Origin: Bufo bufo
Taxonomy: Eukaryota > Chordata > Amphibia > Anura > Bufonidae
Reading direction: 5' to 3'
Length of the DNA stretch: 64,000 nt
NCBI RefSeq assembly: GCF_905171765.1
Contig: NC_053389.1
Coordinates: 217,316,624-217,380,623, forward strand
Shown here: piece by piece, positions 9,901-21,900 of the stretch
How the letters are laid out: each line of letters begins with the position of its first letter
How positions within the stretch are numbered: position 1 is the stretch's first letter
Made by a program: the position numbers and the translations under genes
Notes under the pieces: model-generated
Database searches by the model: none
Seen by the model: only the letters and a program-made list of their open reading frames with translations
Told to the model about the DNA's origin: nothing

Positions 9901-12900
9901 CCCACCATCTATAGTACATAATATCATCAATAGATGATCAAAGAGTCTGCAGAAATGATGTTGCAAGGGACAAGGCCAGCGGTCAATATTGGACGTTCGT
10001 GATCTATATGCCCTCAGGCATCACTGCACTAAAAACAGACATGATTCTGTACTGGAAATCATTAGTCTGAGGAACACCTCCAGAAATCATTGTCTGTGAA
10101 CACAGATTGCTGTGCAATCCACAAATGCAAGTTAAAGAGGACCTTTCATGGGTCCAAAGATTATAAACTAAATATCAGGATACGTAGGAGATAGTAAGTG
10201 CAATTAGATCCCTGCACTATCTGTCCTGGACGCCACTCCGTTCGCCCGCTGTGGCCATTGTTGTATTCTCCCTCCCGGTATGCAAATGAGGAGGAGACTG
10301 AGTCTTTCTCCGTGGGCGTCTCCTTCTCCCTGGTTGTAGCGCTGTCCTATCGCAGCGGAGAGCGTCACAGTCAGGGAGGAAAAAAAACTCACCTTCTCCC
10401 TGGCTGTGATGCTCTCCGCTGCATTTGGACAGCGCTACAGCCAGGGAGAAGGAGACTCCCATGGATAAAGTCTCCTCCTCATTGCTCTGATTCTAAAATT
10501 AGCATACCGGGCGGGAGAATACAACGGGGGCCACAGCGGGCGAATGGAGCTCCACCCAGAAAAAATAGTAAGTGCAGTTAGATCCCTGCACTATGCCTTA
10601 CATATCCTGATACTTAGTTTATAATGTTTGGACCCATGAAAGGTCCTCTTTAAAGCTGTATCATGCAAAGAAGAAGCCATAAGTCAGCATGATCCAGAAA
10701 CGTCGCCATCTTCTCTTGTTTAAGCTCATTTAAAATAGACTGAGGCAAAATGGAAAACTTTTCTGTGGTCAGATGAATCAAAATGTGAAATTCTTCTTTA
10801 TGGGAAGCACGGACACTGTGTACTGCGGACTCAAGAGGAGAGGGACCTTCCAGCTTATTATCAGCACACAGTTCAAAAGCCTGCCTCTCTGAAGGTATGG
10901 GGTTGTATTAGTGCCTATGGTATTGGCAGCTTATATATCTGAAAAGGCACTATCAATGCTGAACAGTGTATAGAGATTTTAGAACAACATATGCACCCAT
11001 CCAGACAATGTCTCTTTCAGAGAAGGCCTTGCATATTTCAGCAAGACAATGCTAAACCACACAGTGCATCCAGTTAGATAAATTGACGCCTGCACTCCTT
11101 TTGAGTAGTAGTGGTGCCAGTGGCAGGCTTCAGCCAGTTGAAGAAATGGAAGTTCCACAGCATTTGCGTTTAGTGAACAGCTTTATTAATGCACATTGAT
11201 TCAATTAGGTCCAGACAAAAGTAAAATAATCTTTTCCAATAATTGCTCATTCAAATAGGTCGTTTCAGTCCCCTTCTACCTTCTTCAGCTATATAAGTCT
11301 ATATAAAGATACAAAACACAAAACGTGCAAATGAAAATAACAAAAAATAATAACAAGAAAAGCTGTGTAATAAGTAATAAAGCAAAGGTGATCAGCATAG
11401 GATCCTAGTAGCAAAACCATCGTATTGTATAGTCATAGCAAAAACCTTTTAAGGTATGACGCACATGCTGAATAAGCGGTATACATCCTTACATACATAA
11501 ATAAGGACAAGAGGTATCTGATATTGATAGGTACAGGCGTCCAGGGATATGTATGGTGAAGGACCTTTAGAGCAGACTCTGGATATGTATCATAATTAAG
11601 CAGTAATACATAAGAGGCCAATGTATCAGTATAATATAAGTGTCAACTAGGGATGAGCGAATCGACTTCGGATGAAACATCTAAAGTCGATTTGCATAAA
11701 ACTTCGCTCTAACTCTGTACGGAGCAGGAGCTCCGTACAGTATTAGAATGTATTGGCTCAGATGAGCCGAAGTTATTGCTTCACGAAGTCTAGCAAGACT
11801 TCGCGCAATAACTTCATAAATGATTTTGTACTGTAAGAAACCATTTCCCGAACTCGGGTTCAGTTCCAAGTGGTACCTCCTTCTCTGTACAGTATTAGAA
11901 CGCGGTTTTGTGCGAATCGACTACGGATGTTTCATCCGAAGTCGATTCGCTCATCCCTAGTGTCAACATTGCTGTAATCGAAGGCAGGGGTTAAATGGAG
12001 GAGGGAAGCACACAGGGAGAGAAGGGATAAGTGTAGACAGAAGTCAACATAATTTAACCCCTGGCACATACTGAATCCACTACAACATAATGGCTTTGCA
12101 GAAGAAGAGTCCGAATGCTGAACTGACCTCCTGAAGTCCAGACTTTTCTCCAATAAAAAACATTCACCGCATCATGAAATGAAAAATCCAGCTACGAAGA
12201 CCCAGGACAGTTGAGCAGATACATCAGACAAGAACAGGACATTCTTCTCCAACAACTCCAACAATTAGTCTCCTGACTTACCAGACATTTACAGACTATT
12301 GTTTAAAGAAGAGTGGGTGCCACACAATTGTAAACATGGCCCTGTCCTGATTTGTTTGAGATGCGGTTGCTGCCATCAAGTTCTAAATGAGTTAATTTTT
12401 TTCATGAAATGCTAAATGCCTCACTTCCCTGGCGCTGGCAGAAACAGAGTCAGACTGTGGCTGGCTGCCAATGGCGCTTGCTCCCCTTCTTCAAGTTCTC
12501 TGCTCTGGGGGGCGGAGCCTGTGGCAAGGTCAGCCAGATGCGAGACGTGCCTGCCTGTGCCGTGCATGCCGCTCCAGTCTCGAATCTCTGGCCCTCTCCC
12601 TCCCCCCAAATGCACATTTCTCCCAGTAACTGGCCCCCTCCCCACCCCAAATGCACATTTCTCCAGTCCAACTGACTCCAAACAGAACCAGGGCGGGCTA
12701 GTAGTACACTGGGACTAAGTGAAAGGGATTTGGGAAACTGGGAATGGATGGATCTGATCCAGTTTAATTAACAATAAGTTTAACCAAACCAACCAACCTA
12801 CCAGACAGAACTGGTCTGTAGATGTAGACTGTACTTGTGGTCGTGGAAGTGGAACTTGGCTGGCTGCCTGTCTTCAGTCTTCTGTGGGCGGCGGGCCGTG

Positions 12901-15900
12901 GGCCTTCCCTGGCGCTGGCAGAAACAGAGTCAGACTGTGGCTGGCTGCCAATGGCGCTTGCTCCCCTTCTTCAAGTTCTCTGCTCTGGGGGGCGGAGCCT
13001 GTGGCAAGGTCAGCCAGATGCGAGACGTGCCTGCCTGTGCCGTGCATGCCGCTCCAGTCTCGAATCTCTTAAAGAGACAGGCGACGCAGGCAGAGCGGCG
13101 GGGGGGGCCCCTCCAGACCAGACCAGACAGTTTAATTACATTACTCCCTCCAGACCGGACCGCCCGGAACTCCTGCGGGGGGTTATTATTATCACTGTCT
13201 GCAGCGCCGGCACAGTTGTCCCACACAGAATAGAAATAGAATTATAGAATAGTAGTTGCGGGCCGGCACTGGAGGCCCCTAAGGAGTCGGGGTCCCGGGG
13301 GCAATTGCCCCCCTGTTCTAGACCTAACTAGATGTGCATGAAACACTTCAGTGTAACACTGCAGTGAGCCCCTGAGGAGTTGGAGCAGAGGATGGTAGAG
13401 GTAGTGGCACTGGCTTTCACAAACTATCACAGTGGCTTCCCTCAAACAATGCCAGTGCAGTGAAAGCAGGGCGCACCTTTTCTTTCCTTGGGGCACATCC
13501 TGATTCTGGGGCTCCTGTCTGATGCTAGTTGGGGTGCCCGTGATGTTAGGTGTTTGGATGGGTGCAAGGCAGGGTCTGTAGAGCGCAGTGGCGGATATAT
13601 GGTGAAGAAGTCAGTAACCAGGCCAGATTTAACAGAATAAATAAATCTCTTTACTCAAGTGCAAAATAAAAGTTGTCCAACTATACACAGTGCAATTCTT
13701 CCCAGATAACGATGTATGGATTTAGCAAGGATGGGAGTTATGGCCCTTATTCCCTTGTATCTTGCTAAAGTCTCTTCCCATACAACCAATGGTGAGCAAT
13801 AGTGATGAGTGGCAGGGGCAATATTCGAATTCGCAATATTTCGCGAATATTTTGTAGAATATTCGTCATATATTCGCGAATTCGAGATTATATTCTTGAT
13901 TGCGAAAATCATCAATGTATTATTTGCGTAATGCGCGCGAAATACCGGCGTGGGTCAAGTTTCCTGAGACTGGAGAAAATGGTTGGCACGGCAGAACATT
14001 AGAATAGCTTTATATGCAGATAGAGTGCTCCAATATATTTGCACTTGCGAATTTTTGTGCAATTATTGATGCGCATATTTTTTTGCAATACGTGCAAGTT
14101 GTGACATTACAGCACTATGTCTGTAGCATGTATGTATGGACAGCAGAACCTATTACCATGCCTAACACCCTGCACTGGAACCTATCAGCTACACTATAGA
14201 TCAATCTAACCTACACTGACTATCTGAATTATATACCGTATTTTTCGCCCTATAAGACGCACTTCCCCCCCCCCAAAAAGTGGGGGGAAAATAGCAGTGT
14301 GTCTTACGGGGTGAATGCTGCATTTTGCCGAATTTTCAATGATACGCCGCAATGTCGCGCTGCGGGTGTATCATCTGAGAGGGAGGAGGGGCTGGGGGCC
14401 GGCATCTGCTTTTATAATGACAGCGGGGCCCTTGCAGTGACTGTATTCTACTACACGGGCCTCGCTCACTGTATATAATCGTATATGTAATTGTAGGCAT
14501 TGTTAATGTATAAAAATTCTGGGTAATCAGCGCCTGTATTACTTACAAGTGCTCGGTAGCAGAGAGGAGGGAGGAGGCAGGCCGGGAGGATGGGCGCTGG
14601 CAGTGTGAGTCACTACGTCATGCGCCCACGCCGCCTGCTTCATTCATTAAGTGGGCTGCGCAGGCGCGTGACGTAGTGACTCACGCTGCCAGCGCCCATC
14701 CTCCCGGCCTGCCTCCTCCCTCTTCTCTGCTACTGAGCGCTTGTAAGTAATACAGGCGCTGATTACCCTGAATTTTTATATATTAACAATGCCTACAATT
14801 ATAGATAAGATTATATACAGTGAGCGGGGCCCGTGTAGTAGAATACAGTCACTGCACGGGCCCCGCTGTCATTATAAAACCAGATGCGACCCCCACCCCC
14901 TGTATTGGGGGTCATTCACACTACAGGGACACTGTTATGGAGGGGATCTGTGGATGACACATAGCATAAGATGCTATATATGTGTCATCCACAGATCCCC
15001 CCCATAACAGTGTAATCCACAGATCCCCATAACAGTGCCATCCAGAGACCCCAATAAGAGCCATCCAGAGATCCCCCATAACAGTGTCACCCACAGATCC
15101 CCCATACAGTGTCACCCACAGATCCCCCATAACAGTGTCACCCACAGATCCCCCATAACAGTGTCACCCACAGATCCCCCATAACAATGTCACCCACAGA
15201 TCCCCCATAACAGTGTCACCCACAGATCCCCCATAACAGTGTCCTCCACAGATCCCCCATAATAGTGTCATCCACAGACCACCATTAGTTCAAAACCCAC
15301 CAAAAGCACACCTTTTGGTTCAAAATATTTTTTTCTTATTTTCCTCCTCAAAAACCTAGGTGCGTCTTATGGGCAGGTGCGTCTTATAGGGTGAAAAATA
15401 TGGTATATAAGTTAACTGTCTAATGTAATACAACAAAGCACAGAGCACAGCAATGACACTGCTGTCTCTTTCATAACTGCAATAAACTTTAGAAAATGGC
15501 TGCTGGGGAAGTTCTTATATAGTAAGGGGTAGGCAACTTTTCAATTGGTTGCTAGGGATGTTGCTAAGCTGTGACAAAGTCTTCTCATTGGCCCACAAGC
15601 TAGAAGAAGGTAGGGATGATCACCTGACGTGTACTGTGTTAAAAAAATATATATATATATATTCGTCATTACGAATATATAGCACTATATTCTAAATATT
15701 CGCGAATTCCCGAAGTGACGATATTCGCGATAAAATTTGTAATACGAATATTCGCGCTTAACACTAGTGAGCAATAGTAGTTGTTTACTCGTGTAATAAT
15801 GGCTGTAGTGTCCACTGCAAGATATAGGGTTTTGAAGGCACATCTGGCCAGAACGAGTCCAGGTGTGAAGGGTGTCTTAACAGTGACCCTCAATGCAGTA

Positions 15901-18900
15901 AAGTCTTAGCAGCTTTTGGTGGCAGGTAACCTTACTGACTCCAATGCTCAGGCATGCAGATTCTCCAGTTCTCTCCATTGTCTTTCTTTTCTTCTCTCTC
16001 TCTCTCTCTCTCTATATATAATTATATATATATATATATATATCTTGCAGAGATTGGTTAGTCCTAAGAAGAAAGAGCATAGGTCACTGTTAACTGAGCT
16101 GGGGGTGGATCCTGCATCCTCACCCAACCTCCTGTAATGGCTGAGCCGATATTGTTAACCCTGGCTGGGCCACCTGTACACAGTAATTCTGGGTACATAT
16201 TACATAACAATACAATACACAACAGTATATTACATAACAAACCATTCGCAGATATCCCCAGCTGAGATACTGCACCTCCATCCACTGTAACACTCAAAAC
16301 AGGTTTAGACACAGCAGCTCACCCAACAGTATCACACATGAGAGGATTAGATACAGCAGCTCAGCAGATAGTACAGTGTAACAAATGATAGGATTAGATA
16401 CAACAGCTCAGCAGATAGTATCACACATTATAAACATAGACACAGGCGCTCAGCAGATGGTATTATACATGTTATGATTAGATACAACAGCTCAGCAGAC
16501 AGTATCACACATGCTAGGATTAGATACAGCAGCTTAGCAGACAGTACAGTACAGTATACAAATAATAGGATTAGATATAGCAGCTCAGCAGACAGTATCA
16601 CCGATGGTAAGCTCAGCAGACTGTATCCCACCTGATAGCATTAGATACAGCAGCTCTGCAGACAGTATCACCAGGATAGGATTAGATATAGCAGCTCAGG
16701 CTACATTATCACACATAGGAGGTTTACATATGACAGCTCAGCACACCATCACACATGATAGGCTTACATGCAGCAACTCAGCAGACAGCATCACATATGA
16801 TAGTCTTAGGCTACTTTCACATCTGTGTTTTTGTTGGATCCGTCATGAATCAGCAAAAACGCTTCCGTCATGATAATACAACCGTCTGCATCCATTATGA
16901 ATGGATCCCTTTGTATTATCTCTAAAATAGCATTGACGGATCCGTCTCTAAAACCATTATAAGTTAATGAGGGACGGTTCCGTTTTCTTTTGTCTCAGAG
17001 AAAACGGATCCATCACCATTGACTTAGGCCTCATGCACACGGCCGTTGTTTTGGTCCGCATCCGAGCCGCCGTTTTGGCGGCTCGGATGCGGACCCATTC
17101 ACTGTTCCGTAGCCCCGCAAAAAAATATAACCTATCCTATTCTTGTCCGCGCTTTGCTGGCAAGAATAGGCAGTTATATTAAAGGCTGTCCGTGTCGTTC
17201 CACAAATTGCGGAACGTGCACGGACGCCATCCGTGTTTTGCGGATCCGCGATTTGCGGACCGCAAAACACACCACGGTCGTGTGCATGAGGCCTTACATT
17301 GTGAGTCATAACGGATCCTTCCTGCTCCGCATCCCAGGACCCCTTTAAAAATGCTGTTTGCAGCGCTTTTGTGTGCGTCATGGGAATGCAATGAAACGGA
17401 ACGGAATGCATTCTGGTGCACTCTCTTCCCTTCAGTTCAGTTTTGTCCCAGTTGACAATGAATGGGGACAAAACTGAAGTGTTTTACCAGGCTATTGAGA
17501 TCCTATGACTGATCTCAATCGCGGAAAGGCAAAGCGCAGGTGTGAAAGTAGCCTTATATACAGCAGTCAGCAGACAGCGTCACACATGTCAGGATTAGAT
17601 AAAGCCCTTAATGTTACGCTTTCCCAAAAAACTATTTAAATAAATTATTTTTATGATATAATTTTTGGATCACTTATTGATGATGTGTTATATTTCAGGT
17701 AAATATTACCAGCAACATCATAAACGACCTGGTTCCAGGCGCACAGTACAGAGTGGTCGTCTACCTGCAGAAAACTCCATTAATTGGGCCTCCATCTGAT
17801 GCAGTTCTGTTTTCAATGGGTAAAAAAAGGCTGTGTAATATGACTGTATAAAGAATGTGGACTAATGAGAATGCTGAATAAGACCTTACACATACATAGT
17901 ACAGTCCTTCAAAGTGTCCCTCTTTTGGAGGGACAGTCCCTACTTTTGACCCAAGTCCCTCTATCCCTCTTTGCTCCCTAAATGTCCCTCTTTTTGATCT
18001 GAGGTATAGATTTGCATTATTACATTTACAATATTGATCCAGAAAGTGTTTATCTGGTTACTATCTGTATATTAGAGCCCACTTTATTATTATTTTATTA
18101 TCTGAAGAAGATTGGATTTCAGAAATTTCTATATTTAGACAGTCTTTATGATACTGTGTAAAAGATAACTTAGTGAAGTGTATAAATATGCAGGAAAGAT
18201 GGATCTTTCACACGATGACCCATCAGTGTCCCTCTTTGACAGTCCAAAAAGTTGTGAGGTACTGTATGATAATAGGGCAGATTTACTAAGCTTGTAGATG
18301 GTGTAAACTTAGATCGGCTGTCTAGACCTGCTCTATATTTATCACAGGGGCTCACGCAGAATGATAAATTTGGTGCACTTTTGTCTAACTTTATACCGAC
18401 TGTTGGTTGACCTAGTGTGAGACAGAATTTTCTGCCAGAATTTTGGTCGTTAAACATCTTAGGCCATGTCCTTTTTCTTGTGAAGTTCTGCCCCTTCTTG
18501 CTAAGCCCTACTCTTTTTCAACGAGTAGTAGAAAATTCTAGAAACCCTACTTGCATCAAATTGTGCCAATTTTCACCCCTTTTTAGAACGTTTCTAGTGT
18601 AGACAAATTAGTACTGGGCCATTGTATACAGTATTGTAGATATTGTATTGCACATGCATGGTATACAGATGATGAATACACAAATATTTATAGTAAAGAG
18701 CTGATAAACACACATTCTTCCGACTTCTCATTTCTAATTCAACTTTCTGATCCTTGTTTCCTCCAATACAAACATAAGTGCAGTGCGGATGGCCACATGG
18801 GAGGCGTGGTAGCTACAGGAGGGGAATGGAGTGGTAGCAGTGGCAACGAGGGCGATTGTAGTCCTATGGAGGCTAATCCTTTGCAATCTTCCCAAATAAC

Positions 18901-21900
18901 CACAGGCATGCAACTTCTTTCTCGTTAACACTTTCTGCAAAGCACAGTTTGTGGGGTGCAGATATTAGATATTGATAGCCAGTCCATCTCAGAACTGTAG
19001 TATGCGCGTCAATAAACCCTTTCCATAAGCAGTAAAGTCTATAGCCATAAACATGCAGTTACCTTACTGTCTCAGTCAAAGCATGTCTTATAAAGTGGTT
19101 CTCAACCATCTGCAAATGACTGTTCTCTGACTGGATGAAGGTTCCCTGGACTAGACCTAGTTATGAGCAGCACACAAATACACATCCTTCCTCTAGGCCT
19201 GCTTAGCAAAGACTCCCTAACCAGGGAGCCAGGTCCAGCCTGACTCCCTGGCAATTATGCTAAGGCTGCCAGTGTAAGCTGTTTGCTGCCTATACACAAC
19301 TATGTGGGATTCATAGTGCACAAGAAATAGAATACTTTAACCATTTAAGTGCTTTGGCAATAAATCACAAAGCTTTAAGTCTTTTGCAGTGATCCACTGG
19401 GTTACTGCAAAAGTAGGCAGTCAGACTGCCCCCATACAACTTAAGAGTCGCAGAAGCTTACACTAACGTGCTTCAGCTGATAGGGGCATACCAATGGGAC
19501 ATACAGAGGTAGTAGTCACAAGCGGTTCTGGTGCTTGATGGGGCCCTCTTCCACATAACAAGAATATTATAAATGGCACATGTTAGGGGGATTCCGCTAC
19601 AGATGTTGCATTGGAGCCTAAGAGTTTAAACAAGTTGCTCCTTCGCATCCTGTGGTTCTAGTGCTGGCATCCAGAACCTTGAGAATGGCCAATTCTGTCC
19701 AAACAGATGATTGTGTGGAGAAAGGGAAGGACACAATCTGAGGAAACATTCTGCTTCTCTTGTGCAGTTTGCCCACTGCCTCCTTTACTAATAATTTGAG
19801 GTCTCCACCAGCTGTCAGTGCCTTCCTATATTGGCGACCACTTGACTTGTGCATGAAACAGACCTTATAGCTGTGGTCACCAATACTTATTCTGTACAGT
19901 ACAGAGAATTGCTGGTATATGGTGGGGTGGGGATATACCATGTGAATTTTCTCAGTATCCAAGTAGAGTAAAGGTGTTACTCCTCCAGACACTTTCGTAA
20001 TCTAAACTAACAACATATTATTTGTGTTATTTAATCTGCAGAACCTACAGGAATCAAGGATTTGGTGCTTTACCCTCTAGGACCATCATCTGTTGTGTTA
20101 AGTTGGACACGGCCTTACCTCAGCACCTTCCGGAAATATGTGGTTGAAATGTTTTACTTTAATCCTATCACTATGACCTCAGAATGGACACCATACTATG
20201 AAATTGCTGCGACTGTCTCCTTAACATCCACTGTGGTAATTGTTCAGCTTCAACATGCTCACTGCTTGCTATAGGGGAAGTATTTCAGCTTTGATTATTA
20301 CAAATGTTTGGAAAGAATTCTGCTGGAATGAAGGCCTTTCGGAGGTCCAGTTGATGGGGAGTCTTTAAGGCAATGCTTCATGGGAAAAGGGTGAAAAACA
20401 TCTCCTCTGCAGAAGGGGGGAAACTGTCTCTCCAGTGGCACCTGTAGGAGCACTTTTTACAGATGGGGTTTCTGATCACACGTTATGTCAAAGGGTTCTT
20501 TAAGGTATCAAATAGTAGCCTAGGGTAGCCACCTATAGGCAAAAGCCATTTTCTTCCTTCTCGAGAGCTACTCTGCAAAAAATGTCTCTGAAATAGGCCA
20601 TATGTCTCCTCTGAACAATCATATCATATAATGTCCTTTGAATCTATATGTTGCACATTTCTGTGGTCATTGTTCATGCCTTCTTCATTCAAAAAAGTAA
20701 AGGTAAATGAGTTTCTGTTTAGGGGTACTTTGCCTTTAGACAGTCCCTTATGTATCTTTCATACAAGCGAGTTTTCCATCCAGATGTGATTTGTGTAGTG
20801 AATGGACAACATATGGACTGAATCCTGACCCATTCATTTCAATGGGTCTGTTCACATAAGCATTGTTTATTTCTGATCTTCTCTGCGTTCTATATTGTAA
20901 GTTTTTTCACACAGCCCTGGTTTCATAGAAATTTCATAGGAGTTTGAGTAAAAAATGCAAGGCATCCAGATGCAATGTGTTTTTCACTGAAGGATGCCAG
21001 GAGATGTTGAGTGTTATTCTTCAGTTTTTCTTTACGCATGTGACAAATGCATCAAAAACTGATTGCATCCATGCAAAAAAAAAAAAAAAAACTGAAACAG
21101 TTAATGCAATCGCAGACAAAACTGATTCAACTTTGTTCAACTTCAGTTTTTCCCTAAACAGACCCTTACACATTCCGTATTGCTTGTGTGAAATAATCCT
21201 TAAGCCTCATCATGCACACAACAGTATCTGTTTTTGTGATCTACAAGATTGCAGATACTGGCTGTACGCATCCCGCATTTTCCCCCTCCACAGGTCCCGC
21301 AGTATATTATAATTGCCCAATTCTGTCCAAAAAAGAGACAAGAATAGGACATACTATTTTTTTTATTTTTATGCAGAGCTGTGGAACAGACATACAGATG
21401 TGGTCCACATCCAATCCGGCCAAAAATGCACAAAGTTATGAGAAACAATGCTGCAGAATTCTTATTTAAGGGGAATACATTTTTTTAGTAAAACATGTCA
21501 GGAGCAGTGACATGTCCTCTCTAACCCGCCACTGATAACCCAAGCTGATGTTATTTAAGAAGAACAGCACAATGGTGTTTTGCTGAAGTCCACCTGGGGC
21601 TCTATGGCCGCCTAGGGGAGAACTCTTCCATGGGCTCTTTGCAGGCTAGATCTCGACCCTAGTCATTATCTAGATTAAAATGAGAATTGCATATACTGTA
21701 CTAACAGTTTGCATTTCAGCCTTTGTGGAAGAGCAGAGGGAGGCTGGAGGGGGATGAGCAGGCAGTTTGGATGGAGAGGGGCAAGCTCACAGACCTTCTT
21801 CTACCTGTATCGATTTCCCAGAGATGACATTAATCTTCATTGTGCAAATAATCACATGCTTTATACGAAAAAAAATACCCTTTCTCCCATATATAGTGTT

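Larger units (their letters stand above)
9600..12420 (+). mobile_element. decayed Tc1-like element split by two insertions
   Basis: Three separated blocks resemble, in order, one vertebrate Tc1-like transposon: 9600-10135 (N-terminal transposase region), 10650-11085 (catalytic region, with the codons of [10 protein letters not shown]) and 12080-12420 (C-terminal end). The frame is broken by many stops. The first gap is a TTAA-flanked MITE (10136-10649). The second is a Penelope-type segment (about 11085-12080) which itself carries a hAT MITE. The insertion order can therefore be read directly. Confidence 0.72.
14236..15403. mobile_element. nested element with CCGTATTTTTC ends
   Basis: Inverted ends CCGTATTTTTCGCCCTATAA and TTATAGGGTGAAAAATATGG are followed by GACGCAC/GTGCGTC, with TATA on both flanks. 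It contains a long palindrome (14403-14885) and a 26-bp tandem array (about 14985-15290). It is non-coding. Confidence 0.8.
13800..15766. mobile_element. hAT-type non-autonomous element with nested palindromes
   Basis: Ends TAGTGATGAG and (right) CGCTTAACACTA are flanked by the 8-bp repeat GTGAGCAA (13792-13799, 15767-15774). Subterminal sequences are rich in ATTCGCGAATATTCG. The interior holds another element (14236-15403). There is no transposase frame. Confidence 0.8.

Noticed and set aside
10198..10581. 127-codon frame
   Set aside because: Falls inside the GC-rich arms of a palindromic MITE, with mirror frames on the other strand.
12409..13247. Overlapping frames of 60-136 codons on both strands
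   Set aside because: Produced by GC-rich duplicated sequence; the same residues recur because the DNA is repeated.
15000..15290. Possible CRISPR-like array
   Set aside because: The 26-bp units are directly adjacent without unique spacers, in a vertebrate mobile element.
17031..17471. 146-codon minus-strand frame
   Set aside because: It crosses the inverted arms of two nested MITEs, which explains its open frame.
19618..19992. 124-codon minus-strand frame
   Set aside because: No recognised domain, no element context and no sign of splicing; likely chance.
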